Source of the DNA: Variovorax sp. PAMC28562
GTDB lineage: Bacteria > Pseudomonadota > Gammaproteobacteria > Burkholderiales > Burkholderiaceae_C
DNA length: 64,000 nt
Assembly (NCBI RefSeq): GCF_014303735.1
Contig: NZ_CP060296.1
Span: 3,617,501 to 3,681,500, forward strand
Direction: 5' to 3'
Of this stretch, positions 45,788 through 54,601 are shown one piece after another (position 1 is the first letter of the stretch; each line of letters opens with the position of its first letter). A program made the position numbers and the translations under genes. The notes beneath the pieces were generated by a model that searched no databases, had not been told where the DNA came from, and saw only the letters and a list, made by a program, of their open reading frames with translations.

Positions 45788-47407
45788 TCAGCCCTGCCGC
45801 TTCTTCATGGACCGCGTATCGATGCAGTTCGGCTGCGATGGCAAGCTCAGAGCCAGCGCACGCAGCTCGCCGCGCTGAATCTTCTGTGACGGCGTGAGTG
45901 GCAAGGCGTCGATGAAGGCGATATAGCCCGGTGCCTTGTAGTACGCGAGTTGGGCCAAGGCATGGTCGACGATGCTCGCGGCAATCTGTTGTTTGGCAGA
46001 CTGGTCGGCGTCTTCTCGCAACACGATGCAGGCGAGCACTTCGTCTCCGCGCACGGCGTCGGGAGTCGCTGCGACGGCGGAGGATTTGACGGCGGGGTGC
46101 TGGTTGAGCACGCTTTCGACCTCGACGGCCGAGATGTTCTCGCCGCTGCGACGGATCACGTTCTTCTTGCGATCGACGAAGAAGAAGTTGCCTTCTGCAT
46201 CGCGCCGAACCAGGTCGCCGGTGTGGAACCAGCCGCCGGCCCAGGCTTCGTTGGTGGCTTTCTCGTCTTTGAGGTAGCCGGAGAAAAAAGCGCGGCGTGG
46301 ATCGGTGCCGGTTGAGCGCACCAGCAGTTCGCCCGGTGTGCCGACTGCGGCGTCGTTGCCCTGGTCGTCCATGAGCTTGATTTCGACGAACGACTCTTGT
46401 CGGCCGAAGCAGCTTTCGCCGACGAGTCGAGGCTCGTGGTTGGCCATGATGCAGGCGGCGACGCCGGTCTCGGTCATGGCCCATGCCTCGACCAGCGTGA
46501 AGCCGAAGCGCACTTCGAACGGTGCGTGGTTCTTGCGGTCGACACCGGCGCCAAAACCCCAACGGATCGCGTGGTCACGGTCGGCGGGCGATGGCGGCGC
46601 CGACAGCAGCATCGCGGGCATCACGCCGAGGTAGTGGACGATGGTCGCACCGCTTTCGCATGCGCTTTGCAGCCAGCTTTTTGGATGGAAGCGGTCGAGT
46701 TGCACCAGGCAGCCGCCTGCGACCAGCACCACCATCGTGGAGCAGGCCATCGCGTTCATGTGCGTCAGCGGTAGCGGCGTCATCACGCGTTCGGTGTCGC
46801 GGCGCACGCTGCAGACGCCGTCCAGCGCGGCGTACCACTCGCCCGCGTTGACGAAGTAGGCGTTGCTCAGGATGCAGCCCTTGGGGCGACCGGTGGTGCC
46901 CGAGGTGTAGAGCAGCGCGCATTCGGTGTCGGCGCCGATCGGCTCGGCAGCACGCGGTGCGACGGTTTTGGCGGCGGGCATCGCGTCGTCGGGGCCCATC
47001 GTCTCGAAGGCCACGTCGGCCAGTGCGGCGGCGGCCTGCAGGTCGGCGGCACGTTCGGGCAGCGTCACGGCGAGCCCGATCTCGCTGTGGCCGATCAGGT
47101 AGCTCAGCTCGGCCGAGCGCATGTCGGCGTTGATGGGCACCACGCTCGCACCCAAGGCATTGAGCGCGAACCAATGGAACAGGAAGGCGGGTCGGTTCTC
47201 CAGCAGCAAGCCGATGCGATGACCGTGGCCGTAGCCGGCTGCGGCATACGCCGTACGCATGCGCGCGACTTCAGCGGCGGCGTCGCTCCAGCGGATCGCT
47301 CCCGCCGCGATGCCATACGCCGCGGCTGTGACCGACTCGGTGAACAGGAACTCCGCACCGGGCGTGCGTGCCGCCGTCGCCGAAAAGACATCGTGAACCG
47401 TGCTCAT
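45788..47407 (-). CDS. AMP-forming acyl-CoA ligase, copy 2
   Basis: 539 aa ANL-family ligase. The P-loop [18 protein letters not shown] lies near residue 165, then LVEAWAMTETG, HTGDLVRRDAEG, RRSGENISAVEVE and the C-terminal LTPSQKIQRGELR with the catalytic Lys. It is related to caiC/ATP-dependent arylacetate-type ligases in pattern. It overlaps the beta subunit gene by four bases, in the core operon. The likely role is activation of the hydroxylated acid so that the aldolase can act. A polar C-terminal tail ends in KKRQG. Confidence 0.9.
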   Translation of the reverse strand: MSTVHDVFSATAARTPGAEFLFTESVTAAAYGIAAGAIRWSDAAAEVARMRTAYAAAGYGHGHRIGLLLENRPAFLFHWFALNALGASVVPINADMRSAELSYLIGHSEIGLAVTLPERAADLQAAAALADVAFETMGPDDAMPAAKTVAPRAAEPIGADTECALLYTSGTTGRPKGCILSNAYFVNAGEWYAALDGVCSVRRDTERVMTPLPLTHMNAMACSTMVVLVAGGCLVQLDRFHPKSWLQSACESGATIVHYLGVMPAMLLSAPPSPADRDHAIRWGFGAGVDRKNHAPFEVRFGFTLVEAWAMTETGVAACIMANHEPRLVGESCFGRQESFVEIKLMDDQGNDAAVGTPGELLVRSTGTDPRRAFFSGYLKDEKATNEAWAGGWFHTGDLVRRDAEGNFFFVDRKKNVIRRSGENISAVEVESVLNQHPAVKSSAVAATPDAVRGDEVLACIVLREDADQSAKQQIAASIVDHALAQLAYYKAPGYIAFIDALPLTPSQKIQRGELRALALSLPSQPNCIDTRSMKKRQG

Positions 47408-47895
47408 ATGAAGAGTTGCACCGCCGGCAATGCCGCGTCGCAGTTGAGCAGGTTGACGCGCTTAAGCGTAATGCGCAAGGCGCCTTCGTGCACGGTCAGA
47501 TGATGGAAGAAGGTGCCCACGTAGAACTGAAGCTCATCGCCCTGCGACTCGGTGTAATGGAACTCGGTGCGCATCACAAAGCGGCCCGCATCTGCGTCGA
47601 ATTGCTCGATCACTGGCACTTGGAGCAAGTGGTGGCAGCGGCTGCGCGGCTGTTGCGAGAACGCGCGCGGGCTCTTGAGGCGCTCGATCCTCAGGTCGCG
47701 CAACAGCTTGTCCTCGTACATGTGCGAGGTGTGGTTGATGCCGTCTTCCTGATCGGGCACCAGCGGCACCCAGTAGAAGGCGTCGTCGGTGAAGAGCGCG
47801 TTCCACTCTTCGTAGCGACGCGTGTCGAGCAGATGCGCTTCGTTCACGACGAAGTCGATCAGGTCCTGGCGAGTGATTTGAGTCTCGTTGGCCAT
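47404..47895 (-). CDS. Rieske oxygenase beta subunit
   Basis: 163 aa, the normal size of the small, NTF2-like beta subunit of ring-hydroxylating dioxygenases. It shows LLDTRRYEEWNALFTDDAFYWVPL near the start and a basic RLKSPRAFSQQPRSRCHHLL strand, and ends with LLNCDAALPAVQLFI. It stabilises the alpha subunit encoded immediately upstream, with which it shares one base (TAATG). In Variovorax iad loci, as I recall, the equivalent alpha/beta pair starts IAA oxidation (iadD/iadE); the symbol is not assigned here because identity was not checked. Confidence 0.9.
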   Translation of the reverse strand: MANETQITRQDLIDFVVNEAHLLDTRRYEEWNALFTDDAFYWVPLVPDQEDGINHTSHMYEDKLLRDLRIERLKSPRAFSQQPRSRCHHLLQVPVIEQFDADAGRFVMRTEFHYTESQGDELQFYVGTFFHHLTVHEGALRITLKRVNLLNCDAALPAVQLFI

Positions 47896-49208
47896 TACAT
47901 GGTCTCCGTCATACGTTCTACCCAGCTTCTGTACTGGTTGCGCATCGGTAATTCACTCGTGCCACCCGTCGTGATCTCGCCGCCCTTCAACTCCGACGCG
48001 TCGTAGTCGCGATGCAGGCTCACCCACTCGTTGCCGCTGGCTTGCAAACCGGCCTGCATGCCGCGATACGCCTGCAAGTCGTCGTGCCCCACGACGGAGA
48101 ACGGCGAGTTGATGAGGCGGTTGTACATCGTCGTGCGCTGCAGCAGTTCGGGCGGCGCGCCTTTGAGGCGAAAGGTCCAGCTTTCCACCAGCGTCTTGTC
48201 GGCCGCGATCGGCTTGATCACCCGGATCGACTGGATCGCGCCCTTGATCGTGAGGTTCGGGTAATACACGGTGTTGTGCCGTGCCATGCCAAGGATCTGC
48301 GCCGTCTTTTCTGCCCCAAAACGCGCCTTCATCGCGTCGTCGTACTCGGGAATCGCCGCGTACTTGCTGTGGATGCTGAAGTGCACGCCGGTGAAGCTGT
48401 GGCCGTTGTCGTAGGTGCGAATACCCATGTCGTCGAAGAACTTGTAGTCCGACATGAAGGGCACGAATTGCTCGACGGCCATGGGCTTGGGCGCATCGGC
48501 AGGCTGGTCGGCCCACATGCGCTTGGCGGTGCCGGCCGAAGACTCGTGCGCGACCATCGGATGCATCGTGTCGTTGAGGTTCTCGACGAACATCTTCCAG
48601 TTGCACTGGTGCATGAAGCGCAGGCACCCGCCCGCTATTTCCAGCTCACCTTCGGGCGAGCGGTCGGCCATGTTGTCGATGGAACTCAGCGAGTCGCCGA
48701 AGTATTCGTCGAAGTCCGGCCCGGCATCGTTGATCTTCACGAAGATGAAGCCGCGGTGGGTGCGCACCTGCTTCAGCGTGGTGAGGCCCTTGGCCGATTC
48801 GCACTCGTGCAGGGCCGTATTTTCATAACCGGCCTTCAGCGGGATGGCGAGCAAGGCGCCGTCTGTCTTGAAGGTCCAGGCGTGGTACGGGCAGCGAAAG
48901 AACTTGCCGGTGTTGCCGCACGACGCGCTCACCAGTCGCGAGCCTTTGTGGGCGCAGCGGTTCATCATGGCGCGCACGGCCCCGTCGGTGTGGCGCACGA
49001 CGATCAACGGCCGGCCGGCGATTTCGTTGGTGATCCAGTCGCCCGACTTGGGCAACTGGCTCTCGTGGCCCACGTAGTTCCAGGTGTTGGCGAAGAAGTG
49101 CTCCTGCTCCAGTTCGAACAACTCCTGGCTGGTGTAGAGGTCGCGATGCACCTGGTCGTTGCGCACCAGCGCGCGCACGGCGTCGGGGTTGTCGCGGTAA
49201 GAGGTCAT
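47895..49208 (-). CDS. Rieske aromatic ring-hydroxylating oxygenase alpha subunit, core copy B
   Basis: 437 aa. Rieske ligands C85/H87 and C106/H109, iron ligands including H216 and H221 in NDTMHPMVAHE. It sits with its beta subunit and reductase genes in one operon, the complete set for an oxygenase. It is a paralog of the protein encoded at 33949. The predicted reaction is O2-dependent oxidation of an arylacetate such as indole-3-acetate to dioxindole-3-acetate. The family is certain, the substrate is inferred from the locus. It is 16 bases from the reductase gene. Confidence 0.92.
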   Translation of the reverse strand: MTSYRDNPDAVRALVRNDQVHRDLYTSQELFELEQEHFFANTWNYVGHESQLPKSGDWITNEIAGRPLIVVRHTDGAVRAMMNRCAHKGSRLVSASCGNTGKFFRCPYHAWTFKTDGALLAIPLKAGYENTALHECESAKGLTTLKQVRTHRGFIFVKINDAGPDFDEYFGDSLSSIDNMADRSPEGELEIAGGCLRFMHQCNWKMFVENLNDTMHPMVAHESSAGTAKRMWADQPADAPKPMAVEQFVPFMSDYKFFDDMGIRTYDNGHSFTGVHFSIHSKYAAIPEYDDAMKARFGAEKTAQILGMARHNTVYYPNLTIKGAIQSIRVIKPIAADKTLVESWTFRLKGAPPELLQRTTMYNRLINSPFSVVGHDDLQAYRGMQAGLQASGNEWVSLHRDYDASELKGGEITTGGTSELPMRNQYRSWVERMTETM

Positions 49209-49224
49209 GAGTCTCGTCGCTCCT

Positions 49225-50226
49225 TCAAAGGTCGATCACGAGCCGCGCACCTTTGGCGCGCGAGATGCACATCTGCATGACATCTCCCTGCGCCTTCTCG
49301 CGGGCGGTCAGAACGTAGTCGCGATGGTCGATTTCGCCTTCGATCACCTGCACCACACACACGCCGCATTCGCCGCGCTTGCAGTCGAACATCGGGTCGC
49401 AGCCGTTGTCGATCAGGCAGTCGAGCAGTGTCTGGTCGGCCGCCACGGTGAAGCGCTGGCCTGATTGCGCGAGTTCCACTTCGAAGGGTTGATCGCCCTC
49501 CTCCATCGCGGTTTCGGTGAAGAGCTCGAAATGCACGCGATCGTGTTCCCAGCCGCGCGCCTGCGTATGGACGAGCACGGCGTCGAGCATCACCTTGGGG
49601 CCGCAGACGTAGAGACGATCGCCGGTCGGTACGTCGTTCAACAGCGCCTCGATGTCCAGCGGCGTACCGGCTTCGGCGTCGGCATGCACCTGCAGGTCGT
49701 CGCCCAAAAGCGCTTGCAGCTCAGGCAGGAAGGCCATGTGGTCGCGGCTGCGGCCGGCGTAATGCATTCGAACTTCTGCGCCCTCGGCACGGCGGCGCGC
49801 GGCCATGGTCGCCAGTGGCGTCACGCCGATGCCGCCGGCCACCAGCACCGATCCTCCCGGGCCGGTGTGCAGCGGAAAGTCGTTCTTCGGTGCTTCGATG
49901 GCGAGCGTGTCGCCCTGTTTCAATCGCTCGTGCATGAAGCGCGAGCCGCCGCGGCCATCGGCCTCCTTGCGTACGGCGATCACGTACTCCGCCGGTGCCA
50001 CGGTGGCGTTGCGCTCGGTCGCGAAGTTGATCAACGAATAGTGGCGCCAGTCGGTCTTGCCGTCGGGCAACGACACCTGCACGCGGATGTGTGCGCCGGC
50101 AGCGAAGCCGGGCAATGCCCTGCCGTCGTCGCGCCGCAAACGCAGCAGCCGGATCAGCGGATTGAGTTCGCGCGCCTCGGCAACGCGAAGCTCGAGCGTG
50201 GCGGTGGGTACTGCCGAAGTAGTCAT
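49225..50226 (-). CDS. Oxygenase reductase (phthalate-dioxygenase-reductase/VanB type)
   Basis: 333 aa. An FAD domain comes first (WRHYSLINFA, then EAPKNDFPLH), then the NAD domain (GGIGVTPLATMA, YVCGPKVMLDA), then a plant-type [2Fe-2S] domain with C282, C287, C290 and C320. It passes electrons from NAD(P)H to the Rieske centre, so no separate ferredoxin is needed. It lies between the alpha-subunit gene and the oxidoreductase pair, with gaps of 16 and 11 bases. The Rieske trio resembles the iadC-D-E set described in auxin-degrading Variovorax (recalled, not checked). Confidence 0.92.
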   Translation of the reverse strand: MTTSAVPTATLELRVAEARELNPLIRLLRLRRDDGRALPGFAAGAHIRVQVSLPDGKTDWRHYSLINFATERNATVAPAEYVIAVRKEADGRGGSRFMHERLKQGDTLAIEAPKNDFPLHTGPGGSVLVAGGIGVTPLATMAARRRAEGAEVRMHYAGRSRDHMAFLPELQALLGDDLQVHADAEAGTPLDIEALLNDVPTGDRLYVCGPKVMLDAVLVHTQARGWEHDRVHFELFTETAMEEGDQPFEVELAQSGQRFTVAADQTLLDCLIDNGCDPMFDCKRGECGVCVVQVIEGEIDHRDYVLTAREKAQGDVMQMCISRAKGARLVIDL

Positions 50227-50237
50227 GTGGTGTCTCT

Positions 50238-51737
50238 TCAGCCTAGCGCATGCTGTATCAGCGCAGCCTGCAGCTTGTGCCCGTGTTCGTCGGCGAGCGC
50301 CGCATCGCGCAGCTCGCGCAATGTCGCCGGCGCCAGCATCGCACCGGCGCGCTCGACCGAGCGCATCAAGGTGTCGTAGTTGCGGATGCCGCGTTCATGC
50401 GTGTCGCTATAGCCCTTGACCAGTCGCTGGCACTGGGCGATTTCGACTGCCAGTTCAGGGTTGCGCTGTGCGGTGGTCGCAATGCGTTGCAGCCACTCTT
50501 CGATGCGGCGGTTTTCTTCGGCGTAGCGCATGGTCGAGCGCCGCCAGCGCTTCATGCTCGCCACGATGCGCAGCATCAGGTAGCCGTGCAGCGAGCTGGT
50601 CTGGATCACGCGGCCGTGTTGCGTGAAGCGCTCCACGAGCTTCTTCGGCGTCGTGGATTTCATGAGCCAGCGGCCGATGCTGCCGGGCAGCGTCTCGCAG
50701 ATTTCCTGCAGGCGCGGATGCATGTATTCGTTGATCGTCATTACCTGGTCCACTTGCACGCGCACCTCGCCACGCACCCTGTCGAAGCGCGTCGCACGGG
50801 TCTTCAACGCAGCGACGCGGGCTGTGTCTTCGTAAGACATCCACAGCGCCAGATGGCGCGCGGTTTCGCGCAGCAGACGGTGACCGTCGCTCGCCGGCAG
50901 CGCAGCGACGGATGCCATACGGTCGAGATAGAGACTCGCGTAATCCAGGTCCTGATAGTCGATCAGACGGCGCACGCCTTCGAGCAGCAGGTCGTGCGCC
51001 GCGGCAGGAAAGTCTCGCTGCACGCGTTCGACGAGCGCGCGCACAGCCGGATGGCGCGGCTGCGGAAGCGGCGTGAGAACCACTGCCTCAACAGGCGCTT
51101 CGCCATCGTCGCCCGCTTGCGCACGGGCGAACGCAGCACCGAAAGCCTTGAGGCTGGGCTTCACGCCCACGCCGCCGCGCTCGATGGTCGATTCGAACTG
51201 CGCGCGACTGAAGGGCAACACGCCCGACCCCGACAGCGCACCGAAGAGCACGGCACTGATGACGCTGCCTGAAGCTTCAGCCGCTCGTTCCATGTCGAAG
51301 CGGATAAAGCGCCTGGCGGCCTTTGCCGTGTGCGCGAGCAATTGCGCGCTGTCGACCCGGCCATCACCTAGCGCGCTCTTTTCCGCAATCGAATACACGC
51401 GGTGCGTCGATGCGATGAGCGTGGTGCGGTCCTTGGTGACAAGGCCGCGCTGCACCGCGCGCCCGGCTTCCATCAGCTCCGACGCCAGCACCACATCGAC
51501 ATCGCCCGGCAGCGGCATCAACGCCAGCACAGGCCGGCCGCCATCCGCTTCGGCTTGCGCGGTCGGGTAGAGCTCGACGTAATAGATGGTGGCGCCCGTG
51601 CGCTGCGCCACGCCCGGCACCGAGGTGGTCTGCGCGACGTAGCCGTTGGCCTCGCCCATGTCGACGATCCAGTCGGCCAGCACGCCGCCGCCCTCCCCGC
51701 CCATCGCAAGGATGGCAATTTTGATAGGTTGGGTCAT
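50238..51737 (-). CDS. 2-oxoacid:ferredoxin oxidoreductase small-subunit-type protein (IorB-like)
   Basis: 499 aa. Residues 1 to about 190 are the gamma/IorB domain (AMGGEGGGVLADWIVDMGEANGY, PGVAQRTGATIYYVE). The C-terminal 300 residues are a helical extension found in proteobacterial indolepyruvate oxidoreductase beta-family proteins. It partners the large subunit encoded 3 bases upstream. IorB-type subunits bind CoA or couple the partial reactions. In aerobic bacteria such pairs decarboxylate aryl 2-oxo acids to acyl-CoA. Confidence 0.88.
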   Translation of the reverse strand: MTQPIKIAILAMGGEGGGVLADWIVDMGEANGYVAQTTSVPGVAQRTGATIYYVELYPTAQAEADGGRPVLALMPLPGDVDVVLASELMEAGRAVQRGLVTKDRTTLIASTHRVYSIAEKSALGDGRVDSAQLLAHTAKAARRFIRFDMERAAEASGSVISAVLFGALSGSGVLPFSRAQFESTIERGGVGVKPSLKAFGAAFARAQAGDDGEAPVEAVVLTPLPQPRHPAVRALVERVQRDFPAAAHDLLLEGVRRLIDYQDLDYASLYLDRMASVAALPASDGHRLLRETARHLALWMSYEDTARVAALKTRATRFDRVRGEVRVQVDQVMTINEYMHPRLQEICETLPGSIGRWLMKSTTPKKLVERFTQHGRVIQTSSLHGYLMLRIVASMKRWRRSTMRYAEENRRIEEWLQRIATTAQRNPELAVEIAQCQRLVKGYSDTHERGIRNYDTLMRSVERAGAMLAPATLRELRDAALADEHGHKLQAALIQHALG

Positions 51738-51740
51738 CGT

Positions 51741-53948
51741 CTAGAACGCATACGCTTCACGGCGCCTGGCTTCACCACGTTGCAGCCAGCCGATCGCACC
51801 AGCGCGCACGCGTTCGCGGATGCGGTCCCAGCGGTTCGGGTTGCTGATCACTTGCGCTTTGTAGAACGATGGGCACAGCACGGCGGCATGCGAGACCTCG
51901 CCGCACACGCCGCAGCCCACGCAGGTGTCGAGCACGGTCGCGACCGGATCGGTGCGCAGCGGATCGGGATTCGGCTTGATCGACAGCGACGGGCAGCCCG
52001 ACAGGCGGATGCACGAGTGGTCGCCGGTGCAGGTGTCGGAGTCGACGCCGAACTTGTCGCGCACCATGCGCTTGCCGTCGGCGATCGCCTTGCGCACCAG
52101 CGGCTTTTCGCGGCGCTGCTTGTTGAGCATGCACTCCGATTGCGCGATCAAGACCTTCGGGCCTTTCGTCGTGGTGGTGAGCGCATCTTTGAGTGCATCG
52201 CGCATGCCGGCGACGTCGTAGGTGCGCCGCAACGTCTTGACCCACTCGACCCCAACGCCGCGCACGGCGCGCTCGATCGCATGGCCGGTGCTGCGTGTCT
52301 TGTTGACCGCATGCGACGAGAGGATGTCTTGTCCGCCGGTGGCCGAGGTGTAGTTGTTGTCGACGATGACGGTGAGGTTGTCGCTTTTGTTAAAGACCGC
52401 ATTGGCGATGCCGCTGGTCAGGCCGTTGTGCCAGAAGCCGCCGTCGCCCATCATCGAGATCGCACGTTTGCCAGCCGGCGCATTGAGCGCCGACGCGCCC
52501 GCACCGCCGAGGCCATAGCCCATCGTGGTGTTGCCGATGTTGAAAGGCGGCAGGATGGAGAACAGATGACAGCCGATGTCGGCGCTCACGTGGTGCGCAC
52601 CGAGTTCGCGCTCGACCAGCTTCATCGCACTGAAGATCGGCCGCTCGGGGCAGCCGGTGCAAAAGCCTGGTGGTCGCGCGTGGACGACGTCGCCCAGCGC
52701 GCCGGATGCCAGCGCGCTGGATGGCAGCGCGGGCCCAGGCGCGCTGTCGACGCCGATCTGCGCGACTTCCATCAACGGGATGATCTTGCGTGACTGAACC
52801 GGTGCCGGCAGCGGCGCGAGCCGTTCGTAGCGCTCGCAAAAACTGCGCGCGCCTTTCAGCAATTCGGAAGACGTGTATTCGCCCGCCACCGGCAGCATGT
52901 CCTTGCCGTGCAGCGCGGTGGTCGAGCCGGCCTGGCGCAGGATGATCGCGAGGTTCTGCTCGACGAAGTTGGGCTGGCCCTCCTCCACGATCAGCACCGC
53001 GCGCTTGCCTTCGCAAAATCGGATGACCTCGCTCTCGATGACGGGGTAAGCCACGTTCATCACGTAGAGCGGCACCTGCGTGTTGCCATAGACGTCGGCC
53101 AGGCCGAGCCTTTCGAGCGCGCGAAGCAGCGTGTTGTAGCTGCCGCCCTGCACGATGATGCCGATGTCGTCGGCGTCTTCCGAGAAGAACTCGTTGAGCT
53201 CGCGCTCTTCGATGAAGCGAACCGCGGCGGGCCAGCGTTCCTTGATCTTCTCCTGCTCGTGCAGGAAGCTCGCGGGCGGCAATACGATGCGGCTGACGTC
53301 GCGCTGCGGATTCTCCAGCGCGTCTTTCAGCGTGAACTTGGCGCGCTTGTTGTCGCCCGCGATGAAGTGGCCGTGCACGTGGCAGGCGCGGATGCGCAGT
53401 TGCAGCATCACCGGCGTATTGCTGGCCTCGGAAAGGTCGAAGCCCTGCTTCACCGCGTCGACGATGCTCGGCAGGTTGGGTCGCGGATCGAGCAGCCATA
53501 TCTGCGACTTCATCGCGAAGGCGTGGCTGCGCTCCTGCATGATCGACGAGCCTTCGCCGTAGTCCTCGCCCACGATGATCAACGCGCCGCCGGTGACGCC
53601 ACCGGATGCGAGGTTGGCCAGCGCATCGGAGGCCACGTTGGTGCCCACGGTGGCCTTGAAAGTGACCGCGCCGCGCAGCGGGTAGTTGACCGATGCAGCC
53701 AGCGTGGCGGCGGCCGTGGCCTCGCTGGCGCTGTTCTCGAAGCGGATGCCGTGCTCGGCAAGGATGTCCTGTGCGTCGGCCAGCACATCCATCAGGTGCG
53801 AGATGGGCGCGCCCTGGTAGCCGGCCACATAGGAAACCCCCGATTCGAGCAACGCCTTGGTGACGGCCAGAATGCCTTCACCGCGGAACACGTCTCCGCC
53901 GGAAAGCCTCAGCTTCTTGACTTCTTCGACGAACGAACGCTCTGCCAT
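51741..53948 (-). CDS. 2-oxoacid:ferredoxin oxidoreductase large subunit (indolepyruvate oxidoreductase IorA-like)
   Basis: 735 aa. The N-terminal half has the pyrimidine-binding and CoA-type domains; the thiamine-diphosphate motif is GDGGFWHNGLTSGIANAV followed by VIVDNNY. The C-terminal ferredoxin-like part has two [4Fe-4S] cysteine clusters (CTGDHSC..C and CVGCGVC..C). It oxidatively decarboxylates an aryl 2-oxo acid to the acyl-CoA. In this operon isatinate, which is 2-aminophenylglyoxylate, would be a fitting substrate, giving anthraniloyl-CoA. A strong GAAGGA site precedes the ATG; it is the first gene of the long minus-strand operon. Confidence 0.9.
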   Translation of the reverse strand: MAERSFVEEVKKLRLSGGDVFRGEGILAVTKALLESGVSYVAGYQGAPISHLMDVLADAQDILAEHGIRFENSASEATAAATLAASVNYPLRGAVTFKATVGTNVASDALANLASGGVTGGALIIVGEDYGEGSSIMQERSHAFAMKSQIWLLDPRPNLPSIVDAVKQGFDLSEASNTPVMLQLRIRACHVHGHFIAGDNKRAKFTLKDALENPQRDVSRIVLPPASFLHEQEKIKERWPAAVRFIEERELNEFFSEDADDIGIIVQGGSYNTLLRALERLGLADVYGNTQVPLYVMNVAYPVIESEVIRFCEGKRAVLIVEEGQPNFVEQNLAIILRQAGSTTALHGKDMLPVAGEYTSSELLKGARSFCERYERLAPLPAPVQSRKIIPLMEVAQIGVDSAPGPALPSSALASGALGDVVHARPPGFCTGCPERPIFSAMKLVERELGAHHVSADIGCHLFSILPPFNIGNTTMGYGLGGAGASALNAPAGKRAISMMGDGGFWHNGLTSGIANAVFNKSDNLTVIVDNNYTSATGGQDILSSHAVNKTRSTGHAIERAVRGVGVEWVKTLRRTYDVAGMRDALKDALTTTTKGPKVLIAQSECMLNKQRREKPLVRKAIADGKRMVRDKFGVDSDTCTGDHSCIRLSGCPSLSIKPNPDPLRTDPVATVLDTCVGCGVCGEVSHAAVLCPSFYKAQVISNPNRWDRIRERVRAGAIGWLQRGEARRREAYAF

Positions 53949-54016
53949 CGTGTGTCCTTCTTCTTGTCGGTCGTGGGAGGATGCGCTTCAGTTGCCGCAT
54001 CACACTTTCTATAATG

Positions 54017-54033
54017 TTGACAAATGAATGTAT
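54017..54033. promoter_or_regulatory. Shared operator-like motif at the marR/operon divergent promoter
   Basis: TTGACAAATGAATGTAT carries a consensus -35 (TTGACA, 54017-54022) for marR on the plus strand; its -10 is weak (TCATGA, 17 bases on). On the minus strand a TATAGA-like -10 for the divergent operon lies nearby, so one bound protein could block both. Fourteen of its 17 bases match the site at 57610-57626. Confidence 0.5.
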
Positions 54034-54096
54034 CCACAATCATGAATAACCCTGTGCACGCAAGCAGCGTGCCTGAGGTGACTGTGGGTCGCTTTC

Positions 54097-54582
54097 ATGG
54101 CTAAGGCGGTCGATCACACCACCGGACCGCATCGCTTCGTCGACGACTATTTGCCGGCATTGCTCGCGCAGGCCAGCCAGATCATTTCGTCGGAGTTCCA
54201 CGAAGTAGCGCGGCAGCAAGGTTTCTCAATTTCGGAGTGGCGGGTGATGGCGTCGCTGGCGGGCAGCGAGCCGATCAGCATCGGTCAGCTCGCGCAAGTG
54301 ACCGTGACCAAGCAGCCGACGGTGACGCGTCTGCTGGACCGGATGGAATCGCGCGGACAGGTCGAGCGGCTGCCCCATGAAAGTGATCGCCGCATCACCC
54401 TGGTGCGCATCACGAAGAAGGGCCTGAAGGCGGTCGAGCACCTGATGGAACTGGCACGCGATCACGAGCGTCGCGTGCTCAAACCCTTCGGCCTGCGGCG
54501 TGCCGAAGAACTGAAGCACACCTTGCGGCAGATGATCGACCAGCACGTGCATGTGCCGGTCGAGCCGACCGAAGAAGACTAA
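54097..54582 (+). CDS. MarR-family transcriptional regulator
   Basis: 161 aa. A winged helix-turn-helix typical of MarR: WRVMASLAGSEPISIGQLAQVTVTKQPTVTRLLDRMESRGQVER, then the wing LPHESDRRITLVRITKKG. It dimerises through the terminal helices and most likely responds to auxin or an intermediate. It lies divergent from the oxygenase operon and convergent with the quinone-oxidoreductase gene. MarR proteins are the known regulators of auxin-degradation loci in Variovorax and Bradyrhizobium. No strong ribosome binding site precedes the ATG; a 26-codon leader frame (54024-54104) overlaps the start. Confidence 0.9.
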   Translation: MAKAVDHTTGPHRFVDDYLPALLAQASQIISSEFHEVARQQGFSISEWRVMASLAGSEPISIGQLAQVTVTKQPTVTRLLDRMESRGQVERLPHESDRRITLVRITKKGLKAVEHLMELARDHERRVLKPFGLRRAEELKHTLRQMIDQHVHVPVEPTEED

Positions 54583-54601
54583 CGACCGAGGCCAGGGACT
54601 G

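Noticed and set aside
54024..54104. 26-codon leader frame overlapping the marR start
   Set aside because: It has no ribosome binding site and no known function. It could be a regulatory leader, but nothing in the sequence requires it.
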